DNA from: Acidobacteriota bacterium
GTDB lineage: Bacteria; Actinomycetota; Acidimicrobiia; Spongiisociales; UBA5794
Direction: 5' to 3'
Assembly: GCA_022562055.1 (NCBI GenBank)
Contig: JADFQA010000005.1
Span: 1-64,000 of the forward strand
Length of the DNA stretch: 64,000 bases
Of the stretch, positions 34,466 through 44,415 are shown piece by piece. Each line of letters opens with the position of its first letter. Position 1 is the first letter of the stretch. The notes below the pieces were generated by a model. The model searched no databases. It saw only the letters and a list, made by a program, of their open reading frames with translations, and was not told the DNA's origin. The translations under genes and the position numbers were made by a program.

Positions 34466-34602
34466 GCACGAAATCACCCGGTCTCGCGGTGATTCCGCTG
34501 TGCCAAGGCTGGTCTGGCTGTTGCGAGATCTGCCGAGAGTCCACTCGCGGCAGAACTGTCAGACTACGAAATCTCCAGGCAGACTCGTGCTTCGGGTTCT
34601 CC

Positions 34603-35595
34603 CTAGACGGTGATTACCACGTTGCCGATCTTCTGGCCCGACTCCACATAGTGATACGCCTCAACGATCTGATCCAACGGATACCGCCTGTCAATCACCG
34701 GCTTGAACTCTCCCGATTCGATGAGCCGTTTGAGATATTCGACGGCCTCGGGGTCACGACGGGGTATCGGGAACACAAGTTTTCTCCCCCGAAACAGCGG
34801 CGTAAGGAGCGCCAGGATCGGTCCGTGCCAGAGGATGCCGACATCCGATGAGATGTATATTCCGCGAGGCTTCAGCAGCCGGCGGCAGCGTCGGAAGGAG
34901 CTCTTCCCGACCGCATCGAGAACCAGGTCGTACTTCTGGTCATCCTGGGTGAAATCCGTGGTCTGGTAGTCGACGACCCTGTCTGCCCCCAACCTTCCGA
35001 CGAGGTCTACGTGGGCGGTGCCGCAGACCGCAGTCACGTCGGCTCCGAGGCTTTTGGCGATCTGGACCGCCGCCGAGCCGATCGCTCCGGTTGCGCCATA
35101 AATCAGCACGGCCTGCCCCTTCCGAACCTTTGCGCTCCTCAGCATGTTCAACGCGTAGTGGGAGCCTTCGGTGCTCGGAGCGGCCTTCTCGAACGTCGAG
35201 GTTGTGGGGATGCGTGCGATCAGCCGCCCGGCCCGGACCGTCATGTATTCAGCATGAGCCCCGAATGTCCCCTCGCAGTAGCCACACACTCTGTCAGCCA
35301 AGCTAAAAGCCGTTACGTCAGTGCCGACCGCCACAACTTCTCCAGCAAATTCGTTCCCTAGGACGGTGGCCTTCGGTCGACGGAATCCGCTGAAAAACCT
35401 GATGAGGAAAGGCGTGCCGCCGCGGTAACCGCAGTCGGTTCGATTGACCGTAATTGCATGAACCTTGATCAGGAGTTCGTCATCTCCGGGTGACGGTTTA
35501 TCGAGTTCCTCGACCCGCACGATTTCCGGTGGGCCGTATCTGGTGCGAACTGCTGCCTTCATCTCAGCGTCAAGATTAGTGGGCGTCTCCACCAT
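34603..35595 (-). CDS. Medium-chain NAD(P)H oxidoreductase (quinone-reductase-like)
   Basis: 330 residues from ATG 35595, with GGGAGGG five bases upstream on the minus strand. The N-terminal GroES-like domain shows [11 protein letters not shown] and [14 protein letters not shown]. The Rossmann domain has the nucleotide loop [19 protein letters not shown]. The cysteine ligands of zinc alcohol dehydrogenases are absent, so it belongs to the zinc-independent quinone oxidoreductase-like group. The substrate is unknown. It follows the tRNA-Ala repeat scar and may be accessory, but its sequence does not look obviously foreign. Confidence 0.88.
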   Translation of the reverse strand: MVETPTNLDAEMKAAVRTRYGPPEIVRVEELDKPSPGDDELLIKVHAITVNRTDCGYRGGTPFLIRFFSGFRRPKATVLGNEFAGEVVAVGTDVTAFSLADRVCGYCEGTFGAHAEYMTVRAGRLIARIPTTSTFEKAAPSTEGSHYALNMLRSAKVRKGQAVLIYGATGAIGSAAVQIAKSLGADVTAVCGTAHVDLVGRLGADRVVDYQTTDFTQDDQKYDLVLDAVGKSSFRRCRRLLKPRGIYISSDVGILWHGPILALLTPLFRGRKLVFPIPRRDPEAVEYLKRLIESGEFKPVIDRRYPLDQIVEAYHYVESGQKIGNVVITV

Positions 35596-35929
35596 GGACG
35601 CCCTCCCTGGTCATCGCATGTGGGCGTTTCAAGAACTTGATCGCGGTGCGCCGGTTTCGAGGATCGCTGAATCGGAGCCGGTAAATGGCGATAAACGCGG
35701 CCCTACGCGATCCTGTATGTGGTGGCCTTGGTCTTGCGGGCGTCAGGAGTGGGGACGCAGGCGAGCGTCGGATCCCGCGCTAGTCTGGTGGCTGGATCGC
35801 TCGACAGGTCCGGCAAGGACGAATTCCGTTACGGTGGCCGCTGAATGTATCGTGGGACGTGCGTTCTCGGCAAATGGCCGTATCCGTACGCTGGACCGCT
35901 GTCCCTCACAAACACCTCGCAGGAGCACC
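35596..35929. other. Divergent intergenic region, no gene recognised
   Basis: This 334-base gap between the MDR gene (minus) and metK (plus) must hold two promoters. I looked for a SAM riboswitch before metK and did not find the conserved elements. No coding frame or clear terminator was recognised. Confidence 0.4.
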
Positions 35930-37117
35930 ATGCGCACCACTACCTTCACCTCAGAATCGGTGACGGAGGGGCATCCCGATAAAGTCGCCGATCAGATTTC
36001 CGATGCGGTCCTCGACGCTGCGTTGGAGCAGGATCCGTTGTCACGGGTGGCGTGCGAGACCTTGGTGGCACCGGGGTGGGTGGTCTTGGCCGGTGAGATG
36101 ACAACCACTGCGAACCTCGACATCGATCGTATCGTTCGCGAGAAGATCATTTCGATTGGATACGACAGAAGCGAGCTTGGCTTCGATGGTTCGACGGTGG
36201 AGATTCGCAACCTCATGGGCCAACAGTCGGAGGACATTTCTCGCGGTGTCGACGGCTCGGAAGAGTCTCGTTCTGAGGGAGCTGATGAGTTCGACCAGCT
36301 CGGGGCCGGCGACCAGGGCATGATGTTCGGGTATGCGTGCGACGACACCGACACCCTCATGCCATTGCCGATCTATCTGGCACATCGGCTCAGCGAACAG
36401 CTTGCCAAAGTGCGAAGAAACGGGGCACTGCCGTGGTTGCGCCCTGACGGAAAGACCCAAGTGAGCGTCGCATACGAGGGCGGGTCCCCAGTCGGCGTCG
36501 ACACGGTACTCGTGTCCACCCAGCACGACCCCGATGTCTCGCTCGACGCTGTCATCCGTCCAGCCATCATTCAGGATGTCATCACTCCGATCCTCTCCGA
36601 TCGGTTCATGTCGGACGACCTGATCGTCCACGTCAACCCGACGGGGCGGTTTGTGATTGGGGGACCTGCGGGCGATGCCGGCATAACGGGGCGCAAGATC
36701 ATTGTCGACACGTACGGGGGCATGGGTCGTCACGGTGGTGGGGCGTTCTCGGGGAAAGACGCTACCAAGGTCGATCGATCCGCGGCCTATGCGGCTCGGT
36801 GGGTCGCCAAACACGTTGTCGCCAGCGGCGCTGCGCGGCGCTGTGAACTCCAGGTTGCGTATGCCATTGGGATTGCCAACCCGGTCTCCGTGCTGGTCGA
36901 GACCTTCGGCACCGAAACAGTGGACCCGCGACAGATCGAAGCCGCGATCTCGAAGGTGTTCGACTTACGACCCGCCGCAATAATCGACGCCCTCGATCTA
37001 CGGCACCCACGGTTTTCGGCCGCCAGCACCTACGGTCATTTCGGGCGCCGAGGACCGATGTTCACGTGGGAAGAGACGTCGCGCCTCGACGTGTTCGCAT
37101 CGGTAGTTGGTCTGTAG
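35930..37117 (+). CDS. metK: S-adenosylmethionine synthetase
   Basis: 395 residues from ATG 35930, with AGGAG four bases upstream; the longer frame upstream is not needed. It makes SAM from methionine and ATP. The N-terminal [25 protein letters not shown], the central [12 protein letters not shown] and the C-terminal [19 protein letters not shown] loop are all intact. It is cytoplasmic and tetrameric in the family. An adenosine-kinase-like gene follows after 74 bases and fits the SAM cycle. Confidence 0.96.
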   Translation: MRTTTFTSESVTEGHPDKVADQISDAVLDAALEQDPLSRVACETLVAPGWVVLAGEMTTTANLDIDRIVREKIISIGYDRSELGFDGSTVEIRNLMGQQSEDISRGVDGSEESRSEGADEFDQLGAGDQGMMFGYACDDTDTLMPLPIYLAHRLSEQLAKVRRNGALPWLRPDGKTQVSVAYEGGSPVGVDTVLVSTQHDPDVSLDAVIRPAIIQDVITPILSDRFMSDDLIVHVNPTGRFVIGGPAGDAGITGRKIIVDTYGGMGRHGGGAFSGKDATKVDRSAAYAARWVAKHVVASGAARRCELQVAYAIGIANPVSVLVETFGTETVDPRQIEAAISKVFDLRPAAIIDALDLRHPRFSAASTYGHFGRRGPMFTWEETSRLDVFASVVGL

Positions 37118-37191
37118 CTAGACATGGGCTCATCCAGGCTCCAACTTCGGTACGTGTGGTTTGCTCGCTATCCTGCATCTGGAGGATTTGC

Positions 37192-38181
37192 ATGACCAGC
37201 CACCCGCAAGTCGTCGGTATCGGCGCCGCCCTTGTAGATGTTCTCGCCTCGGTGCGAGACAGTTTCGTCGAACAACACCCGCTCCTTGAAAAGGGTGCGA
37301 TGACCCTCGTTGACGCTGACCAGGCCTCGCAGATCTACTCGTCCATGCCTCCGGGTATTGAGTCGTCGGGTGGGTGCGCAGCAAACACCATTGCCGGCAT
37401 AGCGTGGCTCGGTGGTCGCGGCGGATTTATCGGCAAGGTAAAACGGGACCAGCTCGGTGAAGTGTTCGAGCACGACCTGCTGGCCACGGGCGTCACATAC
37501 ACAACCGAAATGGCCACGGACGGGCCACCCACCGGTCGCTGTTTGATCCAGATCACGCCGGACGCCGAGCGGACGATGAACACCTACGTCGGCATGGCTC
37601 ACATGCTGGAACCGTCGGATATCGACGACGCGATGATCGCAAACGCCGACATTCTGTGCTGTGAGGGCTTCATGTGGGATTCGCCGTTGCCTCAAGCATC
37701 AGTGTTGCGCGCCATCGACGTTGCCAGGAAGAATGGCACCAAGGTGGCGCTGTGTCTCAACGATCAATACTGCGTCGAGCGGCATCTCGACGAATGGCGC
37801 CAGCTCATTGCGGACGGCATTGACATCATCATTGGCAATGATGAAGAAGCCATGGCCCTGTATCAGACAGATGATTTCGACGAGGCGTGCCGCCTTGCAC
37901 AAAGAGACGTTGACTACGTAGCGTTCACTCGCGGAGCCGATGGGTCAACCGTGTTGAGCCGGACTGAAAGAGTTGACGTCGACGCCATTACGTTCGGCGA
38001 GGTTGTCGACACTACCGGGGCCGGCGACCTCTACGCCTCGGGTTTCTTATTCGGTCTCTCCAATGGCTTAGACATCGCCACCTCAGGCAAGCTTGGCAGC
38101 ATGACCGCAGGCGAGGTGCTTGGACATCCTGGCGCCCGCCCTGCGCGGCCTCTGTGGCAGGTTGCGGTTGCGTCGCAGTAA
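37192..38181 (+). CDS. PfkB-family kinase, adenosine-kinase-like
   Basis: 329 residues from ATG 37192, with GGAGG six bases upstream. A ribokinase/PfkB fold. The substrate-side motif is SSGGCAANTIAG near residue 62. The anion hole with the catalytic Asp is DTTGAGDLYASGFLFG near residue 275. The N-terminal GIGAALVDVLA and the GG-AANT form are those of the adenosine kinase-like branch. Adenosine kinase would recycle adenosine released from S-adenosylhomocysteine, which agrees with metK upstream. Substrate is inferred, since PfkB kinases are versatile. Confidence 0.82.
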   Translation: MTSHPQVVGIGAALVDVLASVRDSFVEQHPLLEKGAMTLVDADQASQIYSSMPPGIESSGGCAANTIAGIAWLGGRGGFIGKVKRDQLGEVFEHDLLATGVTYTTEMATDGPPTGRCLIQITPDAERTMNTYVGMAHMLEPSDIDDAMIANADILCCEGFMWDSPLPQASVLRAIDVARKNGTKVALCLNDQYCVERHLDEWRQLIADGIDIIIGNDEEAMALYQTDDFDEACRLAQRDVDYVAFTRGADGSTVLSRTERVDVDAITFGEVVDTTGAGDLYASGFLFGLSNGLDIATSGKLGSMTAGEVLGHPGARPARPLWQVAVASQ

Positions 38182-38223
38182 CCGCCGACAGGTCATACCT
38201 CGAGTCTCAGCTCTGCAAGGCAA

Positions 38224-39675
38224 ATGAGCAGACGTTTCGGCGAATTCGTCGTCTTTCTCTCTTCCGCAAGCGTCCTCGTGATCGAAATCGTGGCTGGACG
38301 GATGCTCGCTCCTTACGTTGGGGTCACACTCGAAACGTTTACAGGAATCATCGGCGTGATACTTGCGGGTATTGCGTGGGGAGCGTGGCTTGGCGGTAGG
38401 CTGGCGGACTCTCGTGACCCGACCGGAGTAATTGGTCCCGCACTTGCGGTTGGCGGCGTCGCAGCGGCGCTGTCACCGTCCATCATCGATATCGTCGGCA
38501 GGTCGGTGGGCACCGATCCCATCTCGATTGTGTTTGCTGCCGGCACCGCGTTTCTCGTACCTGCGATCGCGCTTTCCACGGTCGGGCCGTTGGTTGTAAA
38601 AGCCTCGCTGACATCGTTGGACGAAACCGGAGCCACTGTCGGCCGCTTCTCAGCAATCGGCACCGTCGGCGCAATCGCGGGCACATTTCTCGCCGGATTT
38701 GTTCTGCTTCGCATCTTCGGGACGCGTCAGATCGCGTTCGGTGTCGGCGTCCTTCTCGTTGCGGTGGGTGTGGCCGTTATGGTGCGAGCGTCCGGGTGGA
38801 GGTCCGGAATCGGGCCGACCGCGGCGCTTCTTGCGGTGACCGGGCTTGCTGGGGTTGTCACGAGTCCTTGCGAATTCGAGACCGAGTACGTGTGTCTGGC
38901 GGTCATTGTTGACGACGAACGTCCTACGGGACGCGAGATCTGGAGTGACATTTACAGAATCTCGTACGTCGACGTCGAGGACGGCTCACACTTGGAGGCG
39001 CGCTACGCCCGCGCTATGGCACAGGTCGTCGACGGGACTTTCGCAGGTACCGTGCCACTGAGTGCGTTGTACGTCGGTGGGGGAGGGTTCACAATTCCGC
39101 AATGGTTGCTGGTTACTCGCCCCGGTTCGACGAACACCGTTCTTGAGATCGACCAAATCATGGTTGATGTCCTCGAGGACGAACTCGCATTTGATGCGAA
39201 CCGGAATGGCAACACAACCCGCATCGGAGATGCCCGTCTGCTGATTGCCGACGAGGCTGCCGACAGCTACGACATCGTGGTCGGTGACGCGTTCTCGGGC
39301 GCGACGGTGCCGTGGCACCTGACCACGGTCGAGTTTCTTGACGAGGTGCGCCGAGTGCTTCGCCCCGACGGTGTGTACGTCATAAACGTGATCGACTACC
39401 CGCCTCTGAGTTTTGTCCGAGCCGAGGTTGCCAGCTTCTCAATGGTGTTTCCGTACGTCGGTGCACTTGCCCCGTTGCGATATCTCGATGGTGAGGCCGG
39501 CGGAAACTTCGTCCTCGTCGCCTCAGATGCGCCGATCGCTGCGGCGTCAATCACCGTCTTGGTCGAGGACGGGAGTGGCCTGATCGTCGGGGGTGATGTG
39601 CTTGTATTCACAGACGGTGCCGCCCCGCTCACCGACAACTTTGCCCCCGCGGATCAGCTCATCAGCCGACGCTAG
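38224..39675 (+). CDS. Membrane-bound spermidine-synthase-like protein
   Basis: 483 residues from ATG 38224. The first about 220 residues hold about six or seven membrane segments (VVFLSSASVLVIEIVAGRMLAP, then GIIGVILAGIAWGAWLGGRL). The C-terminal half is a spermidine-synthase-like Rossmann methyltransferase fold (LYVGGGGFTIPQ, TVLEIDQIMVDV, IVVGDAF). The GGGDG loop is GGGGF, so the usual Asp is missing. This fused-MFS/spermidine synthase layout is widespread and poorly characterised. The acceptor is unknown. It lies 42 bases after the PfkB gene. Confidence 0.78.
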   Translation: MSRRFGEFVVFLSSASVLVIEIVAGRMLAPYVGVTLETFTGIIGVILAGIAWGAWLGGRLADSRDPTGVIGPALAVGGVAAALSPSIIDIVGRSVGTDPISIVFAAGTAFLVPAIALSTVGPLVVKASLTSLDETGATVGRFSAIGTVGAIAGTFLAGFVLLRIFGTRQIAFGVGVLLVAVGVAVMVRASGWRSGIGPTAALLAVTGLAGVVTSPCEFETEYVCLAVIVDDERPTGREIWSDIYRISYVDVEDGSHLEARYARAMAQVVDGTFAGTVPLSALYVGGGGFTIPQWLLVTRPGSTNTVLEIDQIMVDVLEDELAFDANRNGNTTRIGDARLLIADEAADSYDIVVGDAFSGATVPWHLTTVEFLDEVRRVLRPDGVYVINVIDYPPLSFVRAEVASFSMVFPYVGALAPLRYLDGEAGGNFVLVASDAPIAAASITVLVEDGSGLIVGGDVLVFTDGAAPLTDNFAPADQLISRR

Positions 39676-39699
39676 ACACTCGACGCCCCGGGGCAGGCT

Positions 39700-40026
39700 T
39701 CAATCGGTCTCAAACTCGGGTTGCTCAAGGCTGGTGTCTTGCCCGTAGGTCATGTACATCGTGATTGCGAACTCGACGTCGTCCGAATACGAGACACGGT
39801 GTTTCACGTTGGGGAGGATCACCATCTCACCGCCGGCCGAGACCACCAGGTTGCGCGGATTTTCGGCATCCTTCTCGACGAAATGTACGGTGCCTGCAGC
39901 CACCCGCAATTTGGCCCAGCACGTCGTTGCATGATCCGTCAGGAGGCGAGTGGGGACGGTGTCGGATGTGAACCACGGCGTCGTGCGACCCTCGACAAGA
40001 CCGTCCGGCAAGGTGACGCTGTTCAT
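39700..40026 (-). CDS. DUF1971 small cupin protein
   Basis: 108 residues from ATG 40026, with GAGGAAGGAC just upstream on the minus strand; the open frame extends upstream to 40176 but that has no better ribosome site. The short cupin-like fold has WAKLRVAAGTVHFVE, GGEMVILPNVKHRV and FAITMYM. It resembles the DUF1971 domain found alone and at the N-terminus of some TehB tellurite-resistance proteins. The ligand is unknown. The gene is divergent from leuS, with a 133-base gap. Confidence 0.78.
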   Translation of the reverse strand: MNSVTLPDGLVEGRTTPWFTSDTVPTRLLTDHATTCWAKLRVAAGTVHFVEKDAENPRNLVVSAGGEMVILPNVKHRVSYSDDVEFAITMYMTYGQDTSLEQPEFETD

Positions 40027-40159
40027 ACTGGTCCTTCCTCTATTGCCAGTATGGCCCACAACGCCAGTGAGAACCAATGGTTTTCTTCGCGCGCCGATGC
40101 GGGGTTCACGATTCGTCGGACGGTTGGTACCCTTGCAGCTTCGCAAAGACGGACGGACC

Positions 40160-42598
40160 ATGGCGTCATACGACATTTCAGCGATCGAGAAGAAGTGGCA
40201 GGACCGCTGGGAAATCGCGGGAACTTCGCGTGTATCGAAAGATTCGGACCGGCCGAAATTCTACAACCTTCAGATGTACCCGTACCCGTCGGGCGAGCTG
40301 CACATGGGTCACTTGCGCAACTACACCTACACTGACCTGTTGAGCCGCTATAAGACAATGCGCGGTTACAACGTGCTCGCTCCGATGGGGTGGGACTCCT
40401 TTGGCCTGCCAGCCGAGAACGCCGCAATCAAAACCGGGATTCACCCACGGGACTTCACTGAAACGCAGATCGTGAAGATGAAACAACAGCTGCGTCGTCT
40501 CGGGAACGTGTACGACTGGGACCGTGAGGTGGCGACTCACCGTCCGGGCTACTACCGCTGGACACAATGGATCTTTCTCCAGCTTTTTAACAAGGGATTG
40601 GCATACAAGAGCGATGCTCCGGTCAACTGGTGTCCGCAGGACCAGACGGTGCTCGCAAACGAGCAGGTCGTCAACGGCGAATGTGAACGGTGTGGGACCG
40701 TTGTTGTCAAGAGAGTCTTGTCGCAGTGGTTCTTCAAGATCACCGAGTATGCCCAACGGTTGCTCGACGACCTGGACACACTTCAAGACTGGCCTGACCG
40801 TGTTCGCACGATGCAACGAAACTGGATCGGGCGATCAGAAGGTGCCCAGTTTTCAATGGACATCGCTGAACACCCTGAAGCGTCTGTCGAGGTGTACACC
40901 ACCCGCCCGGACACAACGTTTGGCATGACGTTCGTCGTTCTTGCCCCCGAACATCCGCTTGTCGAGCAGCTCACCGTGGGGACCGACTTCGAAGCCCCAA
41001 CCCGTGCCTTTGTGGCAGAGGTTTCGAAGGCTTCCGAGATCGATCGGATGTCCGCGGGTGCCGACAAACGTGGGATGTTCATCGGCGTCCATTGCACCAA
41101 CCCAGTCAACGGTCGCCAGATCCCGGTATACATTGCGGACTACGTGCTCATGGGGTATGGGACCGGTGCAATCATGGCCGTCCCCGGCCAGGACCAAAGA
41201 GACTGGGACTTCGCTACGAAGTTCGGCATCGAGATCATCCGCACAGTGCAGCCGCCTGGTGATTTTGACGGTGAGGCATATACGGGCGACGGCCTTGTGA
41301 TCAACTCAGAGTTCCTCGACGGTCTCGACATGAAAGCCGCCAAAGCCAAGATCATCGACTGGTTTGAGGAGCGGGGGAGCGGGGAGCGCACTGTCAATTT
41401 CAGGCTACGAGACTGGCTGATCTCTCGCCAACGGTACTGGGGTTGCCCGATACCGATCGTGCACTGCAAGACCTGCGGCGCGGTCCCGGTCCCCGAGGAC
41501 CAGCTTCCGGTGCTGCTGCCAGACGTTGAAGACTACAAACCGAAAGGCAAGTCGCCGCTTGCCGCGGTAGAGTCTTTTGTGCACACGTCTTGTCCGCAAT
41601 GCGATGGACCCGCTCTGCGCGAGACAGACACGATGGACACATTCGTCGATTCGTCGTGGTACTTCCTGCGGTACACCGACGCCCTCAACGAGGCAGCCCC
41701 ATTTGATCGCGACGATGCCGACTACTGGATGGGAGTCGACCAATACATCGGCGGTGTCGAACACGCAATATTGCACCTGCTCTACGCGCGGTTTTTCACG
41801 AAGGTGTTCAACGACCTTGAAATGGTGTCGGTGACTGAGCCGTTCAAGGCTCTGTTCACCCAAGGGATGATCATCAAGGACGGCGCGAAGATGTCGAAGT
41901 CGAAGGGTAACGTCATCTCGCCCGACCGCTACTACGAGCGCTACGGCGCGGACTCCATCAGGTTGTACGAGCTGTTTATCGGTCCCGCGACCGACGACGC
42001 CGTGTGGAACGACAATGGTGTCGAAGGTACCTCAAGGTTTCTCGATCGTATCTGGCGGATGGGCACTGGCGCACTCGGCACCTTGGTCGAACGAGAGACC
42101 AATCAGACGGATGCCGAGATCATCAAAGTCGTGCACCGCACCGTGAAGAAAGTGACGCGCGATATCGACCGGTTTGCATTCAACACTGCGGTTTCTGCGT
42201 TGATGGAATGTTCGAATGCCTTGGCCTCTTGGATGCGGTCCGACGATGGTGGCAACAGGTCCGTGTTCGATTCTGTCTTCCCGATGATCGTCAAGGTTCT
42301 CGCCCCCATGGCTCCACACGTGACGCACGAGTTGTGGGAGCGTGCAGGGAACGAGACCATGCTTGCGACCGAACCCTGGCCAGAATGGGATGAAGCGCTG
42401 GTCGCGGTCGACACCGTAACTCTTGTGATCCAGGTCAACGGCAAGCTGCGAGACCGTATCGACGTGCCAGTCGAAATCACTAAGGACGAGGTGACGGATT
42501 TGGCGCTGAAATCTGCAAAGGTCCAGGCGATCCTTGACGGCGCGGAGCCGCGCATGGTAATCGCTAAGCCTCCTAAGATCGTAAACGTCGTCATCTGA
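40160..42598 (+). CDS. leuS: Leucyl-tRNA synthetase
   Basis: 812 residues from ATG 40160. Class I synthetase charging tRNA-Leu. The HIGH motif is HMGH at 48-51, preceded by YPYPSGEL. The KMSKS motif is at about 577-581 (AKMSKSKGN). The editing domain (CP1) contains TTRPDTTFGMTF and the zinc segment CKTCGAVPVPEDQLPVLLP. Complete. The stop shares a base with the start of the metallopeptidase-like gene (TGATG). Confidence 0.96.
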   Translation: MASYDISAIEKKWQDRWEIAGTSRVSKDSDRPKFYNLQMYPYPSGELHMGHLRNYTYTDLLSRYKTMRGYNVLAPMGWDSFGLPAENAAIKTGIHPRDFTETQIVKMKQQLRRLGNVYDWDREVATHRPGYYRWTQWIFLQLFNKGLAYKSDAPVNWCPQDQTVLANEQVVNGECERCGTVVVKRVLSQWFFKITEYAQRLLDDLDTLQDWPDRVRTMQRNWIGRSEGAQFSMDIAEHPEASVEVYTTRPDTTFGMTFVVLAPEHPLVEQLTVGTDFEAPTRAFVAEVSKASEIDRMSAGADKRGMFIGVHCTNPVNGRQIPVYIADYVLMGYGTGAIMAVPGQDQRDWDFATKFGIEIIRTVQPPGDFDGEAYTGDGLVINSEFLDGLDMKAAKAKIIDWFEERGSGERTVNFRLRDWLISRQRYWGCPIPIVHCKTCGAVPVPEDQLPVLLPDVEDYKPKGKSPLAAVESFVHTSCPQCDGPALRETDTMDTFVDSSWYFLRYTDALNEAAPFDRDDADYWMGVDQYIGGVEHAILHLLYARFFTKVFNDLEMVSVTEPFKALFTQGMIIKDGAKMSKSKGNVISPDRYYERYGADSIRLYELFIGPATDDAVWNDNGVEGTSRFLDRIWRMGTGALGTLVERETNQTDAEIIKVVHRTVKKVTRDIDRFAFNTAVSALMECSNALASWMRSDDGGNRSVFDSVFPMIVKVLAPMAPHVTHELWERAGNETMLATEPWPEWDEALVAVDTVTLVIQVNGKLRDRIDVPVEITKDEVTDLALKSAKVQAILDGAEPRMVIAKPPKIVNVVI

Positions 42599-43032
42599 TG
42601 GTCAGTCGGCCGTCGTTCTCTGCCAACGAGCCGATTCTCCGCGCCGGAGTGTCGTTGGAAGCCGTCCGAGCTGCGCTGCCGCTAGTCGACCCCGAAGCCG
42701 TTCTGATTCGCCAGGCCGGCTTGCTGATGCGGCGCACATGGGCGCCCGGCATATTTGCCGTCACGCTGCCGTGGGGGGTGTACGCCCATCCCAGGGTGAT
42801 GTGGTGGTGGACCAGCGCGACACACGACGACGACCTCGTCGAACTGATCATTCATGAGCTCGTACACATTCAGCAACTGCGTTCGAACGGGACCGCAACA
42901 CACGCGTTCAGATACGCCCGCGACTACCTGTCCGGCCGCAGCAAAGGCAAGACGCACCAAGAGGCATACGTCGGGATCCCTGCCGAAGTTGAAGCACGTG
43001 CGCTGGCGCACGAAATCGTCACACGTGGCTGA
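42598..43032 (+). CDS. Putative small metallopeptidase with HExxH motif
   Basis: 144 residues from ATG 42598. The visible motif is IIHELVHIQQ (HELVH at 86-90), with a Glu-rich segment downstream (IPAEVEARALAHEI) that could supply the third metal ligand, as in gluzincins. No signal peptide or membrane segment. It is translationally coupled to leuS by one base and overlapped by the CPBP gene start. The family was not recognised further, and peptidase activity is inferred from the motif only. Confidence 0.6.
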   Translation: MVSRPSFSANEPILRAGVSLEAVRAALPLVDPEAVLIRQAGLLMRRTWAPGIFAVTLPWGVYAHPRVMWWWTSATHDDDLVELIIHELVHIQQLRSNGTATHAFRYARDYLSGRSKGKTHQEAYVGIPAEVEARALAHEIVTRG

Positions 43033-43753
43033 GCACGCTGGCGACGAACTCGCTACGGACCACCGGTTCCTTTCGGGGACCATGTGGTCGCTTTCGGCGG
43101 TGTTCGGGGCCGTCATCGGAGGTTTCTTCGGGGCCGTTGTCGTCTTCGCCGCTGTTGGTAGGTTGGCCGACGAGACCGTCGGCGTCGCGATTACAGCGGG
43201 AATGCAGCTCGTTACGTCGGCGGGCATCCTCTACGTACTGTCGCGCGGATGGCGTACCGACGATTTTCCGCGCTCCGTCGGCCTCGTTGTGAAGCTCCAT
43301 GACTGGTGGGCTTTCTTCGCGGGTTTTGCGCTCCAGATAGCCATCGTCCTGGCTGTTGTTGCTCCCACCCTCGCGCTGCTGGGGATCGAGCAGCCGGAGC
43401 AACAACAGATAGCCCAAATCATCGAGTCCTCGGCGAGCAAGTCAGGATTGATAGGACTGCTGTTCGTGACCGTTGTACTTGCGCCAGTCGTCGAAGAGGT
43501 TCTTTACCGGGGCGTGCTGCTGCGTGCAATCCTTCGCCTTGGATTGCGAGATCGGGCCGCAATCGTGATCTCGGCAGCGGTATTTGCCAGCATTCACCTT
43601 GTTGATCCGCAGGCCGCGATTGTGGTGCCTGGCTTGTTTGTCCTCGGTCTCGTGCTCGCGCGCGTGACGCTGAAGACTGGCGATCTGTCGCGCGCAATCC
43701 TGTTGCACGCGGGGGTGAATTCGTTGGCGGCGATCGCGCTAATTCTTTCGTAG
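43025..43753 (+). CDS. CPBP-family membrane metalloprotease
   Basis: 242 residues from GTG 43025, which overlaps the previous stop; ATG 43082 is an alternative. About seven membrane helices. The CPBP (CAAX/Abi) motifs are EEVLYRG with Glu157 and Glu158, FASIH and the final HAGVN. Such proteins cleave near membrane or prenylated C-termini in eukaryotes, while bacterial members process peptides or regulators. The target is unknown. Confidence 0.82.
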   Translation: MAEHAGDELATDHRFLSGTMWSLSAVFGAVIGGFFGAVVVFAAVGRLADETVGVAITAGMQLVTSAGILYVLSRGWRTDDFPRSVGLVVKLHDWWAFFAGFALQIAIVLAVVAPTLALLGIEQPEQQQIAQIIESSASKSGLIGLLFVTVVLAPVVEEVLYRGVLLRAILRLGLRDRAAIVISAAVFASIHLVDPQAAIVVPGLFVLGLVLARVTLKTGDLSRAILLHAGVNSLAAIALILS

Positions 43754-43821
43754 CGAAGCTTAGGAGCGCACCGCTCTGGAAGCGATCGTTCGAGTCTGGT
43801 AGGTGTAGGGGTGCGGGTCTC

Positions 43822-44415
43822 GTGTGGTGGGTACGGAGAACTTCCATAGACTCCTCCTCTTTGCGAAACGGTATCGGAGCTGCCGCCCTGGTGGCCGCCG
43901 CCCTATTGGGTGGAGTTTGGTATGGGCTGCCGCAATCAGCACCAATACGTGCGCCGGTTACAACTTCGGGTGAAAGTGGCGCCGTCGTACGATCCGTCGT
44001 CACGGTGCATGTGTCTGGGCAGGTGGTTTCTCCCGGTTTGGTCTTGCTTCCGGGTGATGCACGGGTGGCGGACGCGGTCGCCGCCGCAGGAGGCGCGACA
44101 CGGTGGGCGGCACTAGATCAGCTCAACCTTGCGCAACCGATTCGCGACGGCGAACGTCTTGTGGTGCCCGATGCTCGGCGCCTCCTTGAAGGAGCAGATC
44201 ACGGCACGCCCTCTGGTTCTTCGGCCGTGGACCTAAACGCCGCGACCGCAGTTGAACTGCAAACTCTCACAGGCGTCGGCCCGGTGTTGGCCGAGAGGAT
44301 CGTTGCCTATCGAGAAGCGACCGACGGATTCGACACCGTAGAGGGCCTGCTCGACGTGCCGGGTATCGGCGAGGCGAAGCTCGCCGCGATGCGTGACGAC
44401 ATCATTGTCCGGTAG
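43822..44415 (+). CDS. comEA: Competence protein ComEA (SLBB and helix-hairpin-helix)
   Basis: 197 residues from GTG 43822. A short cytoplasmic start, one membrane segment (GIGAALVAAALLGGVWYGL), an SLBB domain (VTVHVSGQVVSPGLVLLPGD), and a C-terminal double helix-hairpin-helix (VDLNAATAVELQTLTGVGPV and LDVPGIGEAKLAAM) that binds DNA. It serves as the external DNA receptor for uptake through ComEC. It overlaps comEC by 23 bases. The Shine-Dalgarno is not clear, so the start is uncertain. Confidence 0.9.
   Translation: MWWVRRTSIDSSSLRNGIGAAALVAAALLGGVWYGLPQSAPIRAPVTTSGESGAVVRSVVTVHVSGQVVSPGLVLLPGDARVADAVAAAGGATRWAALDQLNLAQPIRDGERLVVPDARRLLEGADHGTPSGSSAVDLNAATAVELQTLTGVGPVLAERIVAYREATDGFDTVEGLLDVPGIGEAKLAAMRDDIIVR

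Noticed and set aside
34304-34602. Integrated prophage or genomic island at tRNA-Ala
   Set aside because: The two att-like copies are only 163 bases apart and no integrase or cargo gene lies between them; only a scar can be claimed.
35596-35929. SAM riboswitch before metK
   Set aside because: No match to the conserved cores of SAM-I, SAM-II or SAM-IV could be seen by eye.
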